In this document: positions 33,852 to 41,450 of the stretch, piece by piece
Layout: each line of letters begins with the position of its first letter
Position numbering within the stretch: position 1 is the stretch's first letter
Assembly (NCBI GenBank): GCA_902792795.1
Contig: CADBBB010000015.1
Location: 1 to 45,100 of the forward strand
Direction: 5' to 3'
Length of the DNA stretch: 45,100 nucleotides
Source of the DNA: an uncultured Spirochaetaceae bacterium
GTDB taxonomy: Bacteria; Spirochaetota; Spirochaetia; Treponematales; Treponemataceae
The notes under the pieces: generated by a model
Databases searched by the model: none
What the model saw: the letters and a program-made list of their open reading frames with translations, nothing else
Told to the model about the DNA's origin: nothing
Program-made: the position numbers and the translations under genes

Positions 33852-33954
33852 CCCTCAATCGAGCTTTATTTTGTTAGCCGGGTCAGGCTCTCCGACCCCA
33901 ATCATCTATCGGATCTTATTTATTTAGCCAGGACGAGCCCTACGTCCTCAATCT
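33826..33954 (-). ncRNA. tenpI: Type III antitoxin RNA (TenpI-like) with two full repeats and a partial third
   Basis: Repeats start at 33953, 33903 and 33860 on the minus strand with the shared GATTG(A/G)GG. Repeat 1 is 50 nt, repeat 2 is 43 nt, the third runs into the terminator. Each full repeat has a hairpin (AGGACG..CGTCCT in repeat 1, GGGTC..GACCC in repeat 2, a compensatory change) followed by GGCTAA and an A-rich segment (ATAAATAA; CAAAATAA). In repeat 2 the loop GAGC can pair with GCTC at the repeat end, as in pseudoknotted type III RNAs. The predicted transcription start is at the first repeat. Confidence 0.8.
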
Positions 33955-33960
33955 AATCAA

Positions 33961-33989
33961 AATATACAATACATTTTCCTTGTTGTCAA
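33961..33989 (-). promoter_or_regulatory. Promoter of the type III antitoxin RNA
   Basis: Minus strand TTGACA (33989-33984), 17 nt, TATATT (33966-33961). It lies 16 nt after the end of the 34006 gene. Confidence 0.85.
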
Positions 33990-34005
33990 GGGGAAAAATT
34001 CTCAG

Positions 34006-35457
34006 TCAATCAAACCAACACAAAACCAAGTTGGCATTGTCGTAAGCCTTACTGCCGCCAGTATAATAATTATAAGAATCGGAAAACAACCCGCTTTTCA
34101 TTTCCAAAGGCGGAAGATCCTTAAAAATCGACAATGTTTTTTTCAAATCATCAATGTCAGCCGGTGCGCGAAATCCGTTAGCGTTTTTATCTGTAACAAG
34201 GCCTTTGCCTTCGCCAATAACAATGTCGCAAATATCCGACGCACCATCACGCATATATACGGGCTTCCTGCCAAATGCCTTGCTCAGCTCATTGCAAACA
34301 ATCACAAGATTGCTGCCGTCCAAGTCCGCATAGTTAATGCCAAAAAGAACTTTGCATATTTCTTTTGCGCTAATCAGAACACAACGAGCCGTCCTTCCAT
34401 TTTCCAGTCGCTTCTCATACTGATTTCTAAATGCAGCCAATAAAAACCATCGTTTATCCCAAACATTAGAATCTTTGTCATAAATTTGCCATGGGTAAAA
34501 ACCGCACTCGTGCCTTTCCCCTCCAGACATAGATCGCTTGGCCGCCCAACCGTCCCATTCAATATCCACATTGCCCGTCAATAGATTCAGACTCTTTAAT
34601 TCAACACGAACCTTTCCTGCTTCAATTTTTTTCAAAACAGATTCGGGAACATTTTTAAAAGGTAACAGAGCCTCATGATAAGCAAAATTTATGAGAGCAT
34701 CGCTTTTTGGCTCGGCAGTTCTAGAGCCAATAATATAAGGCTCGCTTTCGGCCAAAGAAGTTCCGTCATCGTCAACAATTGTGAAAACGCCTTCATAAGG
34801 AATTATAACTCTTCCTTTGGGAAAATTTAAGTTTCCTTTAAAAAAGGCAAAACTACATTTTTTTTCATAATCGCCCTCTGTGTACAGAGAATTCTCAGAT
34901 ACAGGCTCTTGAGGAAAAACCTTGGGCAATTCAGCCCACGCGGTTTTGTCAACTTTTGCATAGCCCTTTGCAACAACATCAACCGTCATAAAGTAGCGAG
35001 TTGACAAACGAAAATTTATTGGAACAACATAGTCAACCGTTTTATCCTCAAGATTTATTTTTTCAGCCTTAAACGCCCCCAAATACAATTCGTAAGGTAG
35101 CAAGCTATTGCCATATTCTTCTGTTTCAAGCAACAGTTTTTTCCATTCCTCATAAAGCGAAAATGTATCAAAAGTTCCCTTCCCTGGTAGTCCGTCATTT
35201 ATAATTTCGGCGAGTTCTGCGTAAGCGGAATGCGCGGCAATAAACTCATTGCTATCTTGTGAGAAAACAATAGCGTTATAATATTCATTCAAGGCCCAAA
35301 TCCAATTTTTGCCATCTTCATACGCCTTAGCCTTTTGTATGGCGGAAGCGCGCGCCTCTGACAATTGTTTATCCTTTTCCGCAGACGCAATTCTGCCGTT
35401 GCCCGCAGCAAAACATAGCGCCAACAAAAAACAAACGATGACTTTACAAAACTTCAT
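34006..35457 (-). CDS. Exported protein, C-terminal part resembling a decayed SUMF1/FGE-like domain
   Basis: 483 residues. Signal peptide KFCKVIVCFLLALCFAAGNGRIASA, cleavage after Ala26. The N-terminal third contains a TPR-like helical hairpin (AKAYEDGKNWIWALNEYYNAIVF). In the C-terminal ~120 residues, ISAKEICKVLFGINYADLDGSN, VIVCNELSKAFGRKPVYMRDG, NANGFRAPADIDD and YTGGSKAYDNANLVLCWF follow the order of phrases in formylglycine-generating-enzyme (SUMF1) domains, but the Cys pair and much of the domain are missing. The domain is therefore likely non-catalytic. Last gene of the A+T-rich operon; the ATG is 1 nt from the previous stop. Confidence 0.75.
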   Translation of the reverse strand: MKFCKVIVCFLLALCFAAGNGRIASAEKDKQLSEARASAIQKAKAYEDGKNWIWALNEYYNAIVFSQDSNEFIAAHSAYAELAEIINDGLPGKGTFDTFSLYEEWKKLLLETEEYGNSLLPYELYLGAFKAEKINLEDKTVDYVVPINFRLSTRYFMTVDVVAKGYAKVDKTAWAELPKVFPQEPVSENSLYTEGDYEKKCSFAFFKGNLNFPKGRVIIPYEGVFTIVDDDGTSLAESEPYIIGSRTAEPKSDALINFAYHEALLPFKNVPESVLKKIEAGKVRVELKSLNLLTGNVDIEWDGWAAKRSMSGGERHECGFYPWQIYDKDSNVWDKRWFLLAAFRNQYEKRLENGRTARCVLISAKEICKVLFGINYADLDGSNLVIVCNELSKAFGRKPVYMRDGASDICDIVIGEGKGLVTDKNANGFRAPADIDDLKKTLSIFKDLPPLEMKSGLFSDSYNYYTGGSKAYDNANLVLCWFD

Positions 35458-35458
35458 T

Positions 35459-36100
35459 TCAACTCACTCCTACATTCGCGTTCTTTAAAATTCCGTAGAT
35501 ATGTTTTATATACTTGTTGATGCTTTTGGGATTTGGCGGAATGCGGTCGTCAACGCCTATGTCCATAAAAACATCGCTGGATTCCGCCGCAAGGTTCATA
35601 TAATACAAAACTTTTAGCAGATTCGCTTCTTTAGAGGAAAAATCCTTTTGAACGCGGCGCTTGCCGATAAAAGGGCTCCGCGCGCATTGGTCAAGCAAAA
35701 AGTAAAACTGCGTCAGCAGCCTGCGTTGGTAATGAAGGTTTTGGTCGTTGGGAATTTTATATTTGACTTTTACATTATCGAACTTGTGGTTTGTCTGTTT
35801 ATTGCGATATTTTTCTTTTTGATTATAGAACTGTTTTTCAAACCAATCCGCATATTTTTGGGGAATTTTCTCAACATCACATTTGCAGTCTTGATTGAAG
35901 AAAAATACAACGCCCATAACCGCCGCGCCAAAATCATAGCCGCAATAGTCTGACAGCAGCTGGCTATACATTTGCTCCCAACTTATCTTTTTAGGAATGT
36001 AAACGGCGAGAACACAGGCCAATATAGCGGCTATGGTTTGAATTATAGGCAAAGCGGTGTCTAAAAATCCTTTTACGCAATCGCAACATAAAAGAGGCAT
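35459..36100 (-). CDS. Membrane protein of unknown function, fifth gene of the island operon
   Basis: 213 residues from the ATG at 36100, which lies 1 nt from the P-loop gene stop; GGCGGA is 9 nt upstream. N-terminus MPLLCCDCVKGF followed by one membrane segment (~16-36). The rest is a soluble domain rich in Tyr, Lys and Asn with NLLKVLYYMNLAAE near the C-terminus. No domain recognised. A 20-codon upstream extension is rejected for overlap. Confidence 0.7.
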   Translation of the reverse strand: MPLLCCDCVKGFLDTALPIIQTIAAILACVLAVYIPKKISWEQMYSQLLSDYCGYDFGAAVMGVVFFFNQDCKCDVEKIPQKYADWFEKQFYNQKEKYRNKQTNHKFDNVKVKYKIPNDQNLHYQRRLLTQFYFLLDQCARSPFIGKRRVQKDFSSKEANLLKVLYYMNLAAESSDVFMDIGVDDRIPPNPKSINKYIKHIYGILKNANVGVS

Positions 36101-36101
36101 A

Positions 36102-36938
36102 TTAAATGTCCGCCATCGCGTTTGCGTAGGATTTGAATATATCACTGTGAGCGTTAACAACCTCTTTAATATTTGTTGCAGAAGGAATCAACGCTACTGA
36201 AAAATCATTTTGCGTTCGCTTATATATTCGTTCCAACGCTTCAATTTTCCTATTTTTCCTTTTCAAAAACAAAGAAAGAGCAGCCGAAGCAAGAGCCCCC
36301 AACATAACAACTGCATTGCAAACAAGAAAGCAGACATCAAGCGAAAAGCTGTATTCCTTCTCGAAAAGCTTTAATACGCAAAGCAAAATCACATCAATTA
36401 GCAGAACAACAAACGGAAAAACTGGAATGCAAAAAGAATCCTTTTTCACAATATTCTTTTTACATTTGCAACAAAGGCATTTATAACACAGCAAGACATT
36501 CTTCTCCGCCTTCTTTATTTCGCGAATAATCTTTCTAACGCTAGATTTAAAAAAGCACGGTTCTATCGGAATATATTTTGCTGTCCTCAAAGTATTATTT
36601 AGAATAACTGAATACTCTTTTTCAGTTTCATCTTTGTCACCATTTTTTATAGAATAAGAAAGAGCATTTACCAGAACATCAGCATTATACCGTTTTGCAA
36701 GATTCAGGCCTTCAACTACAAATTCAAAACCGCCATTCTTATCATCAGAGTCGCCTAAACTACACAAAGCAATTACTCTTGACCTCCACAAAACCACTGC
36801 ATGAAAATCTTGATTGTCCGCGCCGATGACTTTATAAAAAATGAGAACAGCGCCTTTTGATAGTAATTTTACCAATGCATCTTTTATTGTTGTAGTCTTT
36901 CCAATATCGCTGTCGCCCATTACTGTGATTATTCGCAT
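36102..36938 (-). CDS. Small P-loop NTPase with cysteine cluster and two membrane segments
   Basis: 278 residues. Walker A GDSDIGKTTT at 8-17 (G-x4-GK-T). The segment VIALCSLGDSDD and later LAKRYNADVLVNALS occupy the expected Walker B/switch places of a RecA-like or kinase-like P-loop fold, but I cannot identify the subfamily. Residues 151-159 hold CYKCLCCKC, five Cys in nine positions, a likely metal site. Two membrane helices follow (~171-192 and 198-226), then a short cytosolic tail. The combination of an N-terminal NTPase and a C-terminal hairpin anchored in the membrane is unusual. Same operon as its neighbours: 6 nt from the gene before, 1 nt to the one after. Confidence 0.75.
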   Translation of the reverse strand: MRIITVMGDSDIGKTTTIKDALVKLLSKGAVLIFYKVIGADNQDFHAVVLWRSRVIALCSLGDSDDKNGGFEFVVEGLNLAKRYNADVLVNALSYSIKNGDKDETEKEYSVILNNTLRTAKYIPIEPCFFKSSVRKIIREIKKAEKNVLLCYKCLCCKCKKNIVKKDSFCIPVFPFVVLLIDVILLCVLKLFEKEYSFSLDVCFLVCNAVVMLGALASAALSLFLKRKNRKIEALERIYKRTQNDFSVALIPSATNIKEVVNAHSDIFKSYANAMADI

Positions 36939-36944
36939 AATACA

Positions 36945-37382
36945 TCAACCTTGTGTTTTATCATTAGACTTGAATTTCTTAGCTTGCACAGCCAAAACAA
37001 TCTTTTTTGTTACAAATGCGATAATAAAGCCTACGAAACAACCTGCAATTGCACCACAAAAAAATAAAGAATGATGAAATTTGAAGAAATTCAAAATAGA
37101 TCCATTGGGATTACCGTCACATAATCTTGATAGAGCTGACAAAATCGATCGATCATCACTATTGCCGGCTATTTGTATAAAAAGCAATTTTTCAAACTCC
37201 GCCCACCCCCAAAACGTAGCGTACACTCCAGCAAAAGCACCTATTATAGCACCCCACTTTTCCGCTTTATGCGTTTTAACCTTTGTGCCGCATTTTGGAC
37301 AGGCCAATGGTTCAACAGTAAACTCTTCACCGCAAGCACGGCATTTTTTCTTATTTCCAACAATTTTTTCAATCAACCTCAT
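36945..37382 (-). CDS. Zinc-ribbon membrane protein
   Basis: 145 residues. N-terminal zinc ribbon with CRAC (14-17) and CPKC (28-31), then two membrane segments (~43-63 and ~107-125). Such ribbon-plus-membrane proteins are common but functionally unassigned. Third gene of the operon, 15 nt after the lipoprotein gene. Confidence 0.75.
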   Translation of the reverse strand: MRLIEKIVGNKKKCRACGEEFTVEPLACPKCGTKVKTHKAEKWGAIIGAFAGVYATFWGWAEFEKLLFIQIAGNSDDRSILSALSRLCDGNPNGSILNFFKFHHSLFFCGAIAGCFVGFIIAFVTKKIVLAVQAKKFKSNDKTQG

Positions 37383-37397
37383 CTTTCTTGCTCCAGA

Positions 37398-37865
37398 TTA
37401 CTTATGCGCCACAATCTTATATGTAACATTGCTTGAAGACGCTGACAGGATTCCCAATGTCGTATCTTCAATATAGAGTACAAATACATATCTTTTTTGG
37501 GAGTCATCTTTTGACCTATTGTATTGAAAAAGATACTCCTTAACACCATTTCTTTTTGAAGCTTCCAACTGATAACTCTTTACAACATCCTTGGTTATCA
37601 AATCATCAAAATTACCTTCATCTTGATCATAAAAACTAGGTATAGGAACTTTTGCCACAAAAAAATTCAATTCATTAGCTTTAGAATCCGATATAAATTC
37701 TATACTTTTATAGTCAGGCATCATTGCAGAAGTAATTTTGCAACTAAAAGAATTCGAACACGGCAAAATAATTGAATCCTGTTTTAAAACAGCATCACAA
37801 TATTCACGCTCACACGACAATAAAAACAAAGAACAAAGAAAACAAACACACAAAAAACTTTTCAT
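37398..37865 (-). CDS. Lipoprotein of unknown function
   Basis: 155 residues. Lipobox FLLS before Cys18 after a 14-residue hydrophobic core. The mature domain holds Cys23, Cys36 and Cys42 and a beta-rich remainder ending YVFVLYIEDTTLGILSAS. No family recognised. It lies 17 nt after the membrane protein that begins the operon. Confidence 0.75.
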   Translation of the reverse strand: MKSFLCVCFLCSLFLLSCEREYCDAVLKQDSIILPCSNSFSCKITSAMMPDYKSIEFISDSKANELNFFVAKVPIPSFYDQDEGNFDDLITKDVVKSYQLEASKRNGVKEYLFQYNRSKDDSQKRYVFVLYIEDTTLGILSASSSNVTYKIVAHK

Positions 37866-37882
37866 AAACAGGCCTCATTATA

Positions 37883-38491
37883 TTATTTCATTGAAATCTC
37901 AAGGTATCTAAAATCATTTAATGAAATGGCATCAAAAGATTTTCCATATTTTCCGAGCAATCGTTTGTCATATTTTATTTGCAACCCAACAAACAATTGG
38001 TCATCCTTAAAATGAAGGATATATACACCTTGCTCCAAGTGATTAAATGAATACAATAGAAAAACATTATACCAAGTTTCCAATTTTTTTAATTCAGATT
38101 CCACTGGTTTATTCAAAGTTGCCTTTGCCAAAGCGTTCTTGAATTTTTTCCATCCAGAATCAAAATCCTCTTCAAAGTTGTTATATATTAGCCAAGCAAA
38201 AAGCCCATCAACTTCATTTACATCTAAACAATGATAGACATCTATTCCATCCCAACTAACAACAGCTTGCTTACCATTGTTGACTATATATGTTATTGTT
38301 TTTTCCCTCTCTCGTTTATTCAAACTCTTTACAACAGACGAACCAAGAAAAAACAACACAATCGCAAAACCCATTCCGCCAAAAATAAAACGCTTTTTTC
38401 TTTTTCCCACATAGGCCAACGCTGGCCGAACTTTTCCAAATGCGGCTCCGCATTTTTCTTTTACTTTCTTGAAGAATTCCACAACTTTCAT
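37883..38491 (-). CDS. Single-pass membrane protein, first gene of the island operon
   Basis: 202 residues from the ATG at 38491, chosen because GGAGG lies 5 nt upstream; an ATG at 38518 has no Shine-Dalgarno and overlaps an operator. Basic N-terminus (KVVEFFKKVKEKCG), one membrane segment (~34-54), then an extracytoplasmic domain of ~145 residues with VYHCLDVNEVDGLFAWLIYNN. I do not recognise it. The gene starts the operon driven by the promoter at 38543-38571. Confidence 0.75.
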   Translation of the reverse strand: MKVVEFFKKVKEKCGAAFGKVRPALAYVGKRKKRFIFGGMGFAIVLFFLGSSVVKSLNKREREKTITYIVNNGKQAVVSWDGIDVYHCLDVNEVDGLFAWLIYNNFEEDFDSGWKKFKNALAKATLNKPVESELKKLETWYNVFLLYSFNHLEQGVYILHFKDDQLFVGLQIKYDKRLLGKYGKSFDAISLNDFRYLEISMK

Positions 38492-38512
38492 CACTTCCTC
38501 CAAAATTCGCTT

Positions 38513-38531
38513 TGACATTCACTGAATGTCA
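38513..38531. promoter_or_regulatory. Operator 1 (TGACA-N9-TGTCA)
   Basis: TGACATTCA-C-TGAATGTCA, a 19-bp palindrome that is perfect around a central base. It lies downstream of the operon promoter, near +10 to +28 of its transcript, where a bound repressor would block elongation or initiation. Confidence 0.7.
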
Positions 38532-38542
38532 TCTATTCATCT

Positions 38543-38571
38543 GTTATACCATACATTTACAATATTGACAA
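38543..38571 (-). promoter_or_regulatory. Promoter of the island operon
   Basis: Minus strand TTGTCA (38571-38566), 17 nt, TATAAC (38548-38543). The -35 box is inside operator 2. Confidence 0.65.
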
Positions 38572-38584
38572 GCACTAAATGTCA
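38566..38584. promoter_or_regulatory. Operator 2 (TGACA-N9-TGTCA)
   Basis: TGACA-AGCACTAAA-TGTCA. Same arms and spacing as operator 1, with CACT and AA shared in the centre. The centres are 53 bp apart, about five helical turns. It covers the -35 of the minus promoter and lies just before the regulator gene, so it can control both directions. Confidence 0.7.
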
Positions 38585-38592
38585 CGATTTAT

Positions 38593-38865
38593 ATGTTCAA
38601 AAATAAGAATGGCGAACACAACAATATCTCTGGGGAAAACATCGCGCGAATAAGAAAAGCGATTGTTCCAACTGTCTCGCAGCGGGCCTTGGCCGACAAA
38701 CTGCAATTATGCGGCATTGACGTAGACAAAAACGCCATTCAGCGAATCGAGTGCGGCAAGCGCTTTGTCACGGACATCGAGTTGGTGGCCATAGCGAAGG
38801 TATTGGACGTTCCGGTTTTGGACTTGTTGAAAAAGCCGCGCGCAAAAAAAAAGGCTCAGGACTGA
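38593..38865 (+). CDS. XRE/Cro-type helix-turn-helix regulator
   Basis: 90 residues. HTH_3-type domain at ~13-76: NIARIRKAI, SQRALADKLQL (recognition region), NAIQRIECGKRFVTDIELVAIAKVLDVPVLDLL. Basic tail KPRAKKKAQD. It is divergent from the six-gene operon and sits next to two matching palindromes, so it is the obvious local repressor. There is no Shine-Dalgarno at the ATG. Phage-type and toxin-antitoxin-type regulators share this fold. Confidence 0.85.
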   Translation: MFKNKNGEHNNISGENIARIRKAIVPTVSQRALADKLQLCGIDVDKNAIQRIECGKRFVTDIELVAIAKVLDVPVLDLLKKPRAKKKAQD

Positions 38866-38883
38866 TTAGAGGAATGACGGATC

Positions 38884-39120
38884 TTAAGCGGGAATTGGCT
38901 GCTTGTATTCGATGATGGCGACTTCCTGTCCAGAGGAAAAACAGCTGTCCGCGCGGGCGTAAATGTCTTGGGCAGTTTCCTCGTCCAAGTAATATTCGCC
39001 GCAGTCATCGCAAATGCTGGCAGGAACGTTGCGGAAAATAACAGTCGCGTTTCCACGAGTCAAAACAACCTGGGTGAAGCCTTCTTTCATTTCACCAAAT
39101 TTGCAAATAGGACATTTCAT
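38884..39120 (-). CDS. YgiT/MqsA-type zinc-finger protein (orphan antitoxin-like)
   Basis: 78 residues from the ATG at 39120, AGGAGA 8 nt upstream. Two CxxC pairs (KCPIC and ICDDC), then GEYYLDEETAQDIYARAD, as in the N-terminal zinc domain of MqsA antitoxins and YgiT-type proteins. The C-terminal HTH of full MqsA is absent. A toxin partner (MqsR or DUF4258-type) would be expected upstream, but the upstream gene is miaA. An ATG at 39162 overlaps the miaA stop and would add 14 residues; I prefer 39120. Marks the right end of the island. Confidence 0.8.
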   Translation of the reverse strand: MKCPICKFGEMKEGFTQVVLTRGNATVIFRNVPASICDDCGEYYLDEETAQDIYARADSCFSSGQEVAIIEYKQPIPA

Positions 39121-39158
39121 ATTTTCATCTCCTCTCAGTAAAGTCGTTTGACAAACCT

Positions 39159-40133
39159 TCATTTTTCCGCCGCTTTTATAATCTCCGTCGCGGCCAAAAC
39201 TTTTTCTTCAACGCTTCCCTCTAGCGGAAGCCAATTAATCTTAACGCCCTTCTTTTCCATTCCCCTGAACCAAGTTTCCTGCCGCTTTGCGAACTGGCAA
39301 ATCGCCGTGCAAAGCAAGTCGCGCATTTCTTTTTGGCTGGAATGTTTTCCTTGCAAAAATTCAGAGACGTAGCGGTACTCCAAGCCCAGCCGCTCCAGGC
39401 GCTCCCAGCTGGCGCCCGCGTCATGCAAGCGGCGGACTTCGTCTATCATGCCTTCGTCAAGGCGCTGGTCAAGGCGGCGGGCGATGTTGGCGCGAAGGCG
39501 GTCGCGGGGCAAGGTTGTTCCCAAAATCAGCGGGCGGATGTCGGGGCGCGGCGGCAGGGATTTTTTAAAGGAAGCGCATTCAGGGCTTTGAATGAAAGTT
39601 TCTATTTCTATAGCCTTTACGACGCGCTCGCGCTCCAAAAGATCGCGGGGAACGTGAAGCGAGCCGCCCTTTAAGGCCAAGAGCGTTTTTCCAAGCTCTT
39701 CAAGAGACTTGTCTGCAAGGGAGGCGCGCAATTCTTTGTTTTCCGGGACGGGGACCAAGTCGTAGCCTCGGACAATCGCGTCGACGTACATTCCGCTTCC
39801 GCCGACGACGACCGGAAGGAGGCCGCGTGAGCGTATTTCAGAAAAACATTTGTAGAAATCCAGCTGGTATAAGAACACCGAGTATTCTTGGCTTAGGTCC
39901 GCTACATCGATCAGGTGGTATGGAATTTGTTTTCCGTCAAGAACATAGTCGGCCAAGTCCTTTCCGCTTCCGATGTCCAGGCCCTTGTAGACTTGGCGGC
40001 TGTCGGCGGAAATTATCTCTCCGCCAAGCTCGGCGGCAAGACGGACGCCGATCGCGGTTTTTCCGACGGCGGTGGGCCCAAGGAGAACGACGCAGTTGTA
40101 GCGCGGCTCGGCTGCGTTTTGGGCTTGCATCAT
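39159..40133 (-). CDS. miaA: tRNA dimethylallyltransferase MiaA, copy 2 (divergent)
   Basis: 324 residues. P-loop GPTAVGKTAIGVRLA, IISADSRQVYKGLDIGSGKDLAD, YHLIDVADLSQEYSVFLYQ, VVVGGSGMYVDAIVRG and FAKRQETWFRGMEKKG are all MiaA motifs. It differs from copy 1 at many places, e.g. SGKDLAD against TAKPTLA and ETWF against CVFT, so this is an old paralogue or a transferred copy, not a recent duplication. The start overlaps the rlmI stop as ATGA. Confidence 0.9.
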   Translation of the reverse strand: MMQAQNAAEPRYNCVVLLGPTAVGKTAIGVRLAAELGGEIISADSRQVYKGLDIGSGKDLADYVLDGKQIPYHLIDVADLSQEYSVFLYQLDFYKCFSEIRSRGLLPVVVGGSGMYVDAIVRGYDLVPVPENKELRASLADKSLEELGKTLLALKGGSLHVPRDLLERERVVKAIEIETFIQSPECASFKKSLPPRPDIRPLILGTTLPRDRLRANIARRLDQRLDEGMIDEVRRLHDAGASWERLERLGLEYRYVSEFLQGKHSSQKEMRDLLCTAICQFAKRQETWFRGMEKKGVKINWLPLEGSVEEKVLAATEIIKAAEK

Positions 40134-41407
40134 TGAACCTTGCAGATGGCGCGCTTTAGGTATTCGCTCTTGGGGTAGCCCAGCAAGACCGGATGGTCGG
40201 GAGCCGCGCCGCCCTTGGACAATATTTGGACGCGCCTGTGGCTGTCGCTTGCCGCCGAAGCTAGCATTGAATAAAAGTTCGTTTCGTCAAAAAAGTGCGA
40301 GCAAGAGCAAGTGACCAAGATTCCGCCGGGATTTAGAATGCGCATCGCGCGCAAGTTGATTTCCTTGTAGCCTGAGTAAGCTTTTTTTATCATCTTGGCG
40401 CTCTTGGTGAAGGCGGGCGGGTCAAGGATAATCACGTCGAATTTTTCGCCGTCGGCCTCGTACTTTTTGAGCGCGTCGAACACGTCCACGCAAACGGCGG
40501 ACACAACTTTCTCCGCGCCGTTAAGCCGAATGTTTGTGTTAATAAGATCGACCGCGTCCTGCGAAATGTCCGCGCAAACGACGCTCTTGGCGCCGGCAAA
40601 GAAGGCGTTGAGGCCAAAGGCGCCTGTGTGGCTAAAGGCGTCGAAAACTTTTTTTCCGCGGCAGTACTTCCAGATTTCCTTTCTGTTGAATTTTTGGTCA
40701 AGGAAGTAGCCGGTCTTTTGGCCGTTGGCCATGTCCACTTGTATGCGGACGGAATTTTCTACAATCGTTATCGTGGCGGAACTGTCGCCGCCCTTGGGAG
40801 CCTTTATCCAGCCGCTTTTTTGCTCCAAGCCTTCCTTAAGGCGGACGTCGGCGTCGCTCCGCTCGTAAATCGCGTAAGGCTCGCAGACTTTTTCGAGCGC
40901 GGCGATTATTTCCTTCCTAAAAACTTCGCACGAAAGCGAGAGGAACTGGACCAGCAAATAAACTTTCGCGCCCTCCGCGACATAGCGCTCGCAAATGAAG
41001 CCCGGCAAAAAGTCCGCCTCGCCAAAAACAAGGCGGAAGGAGTCGGCCGCCTCAAAGTGCATTTTGCGCAAGTTCATCGCGTCAAAAATCTTTTTGTATA
41101 TGTAGGCGCTTTTGTCCGCGTCGATTTCTTCGGCCTTTTGCGGCCCCAAAATGCGGACGGTGATTTTTGACGCGCGGTTGAATATTCCGCTTGCCAAAAA
41201 TGCGCCGCCGTTTGTGTAAAGCTCGACAAGCTCTCCGTCCTTTACTGGAAAGCCGGCGGCCTGGTCCGCGGGAACGAAATTAGTTTCCTTCCACTCGTTC
41301 CCCTCAAAATACTTGACGCGGCCCAGCTCGTTGTCAAAGGCCCACAAAAAGCCCGCCTTGATCTCTCGTTCTTCATTTTTCTTCAAAAATACGCGCGGAT
41401 AGTTCAT
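40130..41407 (-). CDS. rlmI: 23S rRNA (cytosine1962-C5)-methyltransferase RlmI-like
   Basis: 425 residues. N-terminal PUA-like domain (~1-85, FLKKNEEREIKAGFLWAFDNELGR), a middle domain GFICERYVAEGAKVYLLVQFLS, then the methyltransferase domain: GYFLDQKFNRKEIWKYC, VFDAFSHTGAFGLNAFF (SAM motif I), IILDPPAFTKSA (motif IV), VTCSCSHFF (catalytic Cys region). This is the COG1092 order. RlmI makes m5C1962. Its promoter gives a 7-nt interval to the ATG with no Shine-Dalgarno. Confidence 0.9.
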   Translation of the reverse strand: MNYPRVFLKKNEEREIKAGFLWAFDNELGRVKYFEGNEWKETNFVPADQAAGFPVKDGELVELYTNGGAFLASGIFNRASKITVRILGPQKAEEIDADKSAYIYKKIFDAMNLRKMHFEAADSFRLVFGEADFLPGFICERYVAEGAKVYLLVQFLSLSCEVFRKEIIAALEKVCEPYAIYERSDADVRLKEGLEQKSGWIKAPKGGDSSATITIVENSVRIQVDMANGQKTGYFLDQKFNRKEIWKYCRGKKVFDAFSHTGAFGLNAFFAGAKSVVCADISQDAVDLINTNIRLNGAEKVVSAVCVDVFDALKKYEADGEKFDVIILDPPAFTKSAKMIKKAYSGYKEINLRAMRILNPGGILVTCSCSHFFDETNFYSMLASAASDSHRRVQILSKGGAAPDHPVLLGYPKSEYLKRAICKVQ

Positions 41408-41414
41408 GTTTTAC

Positions 41415-41443
41415 AATCTAGCGCTTTTAGGTCTGATATGCAA
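41415..41443 (-). promoter_or_regulatory. Promoter of rlmI-miaA2, probably leaderless
   Basis: Minus strand TTGCAT (41443-41438), 17-nt spacer with AGACCTAAAAGCGC, TAGATT (41420-41415), then 7 nt to the ATG at 41407. Confidence 0.55.
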
Positions 41444-41450
41444 GCAGAAG

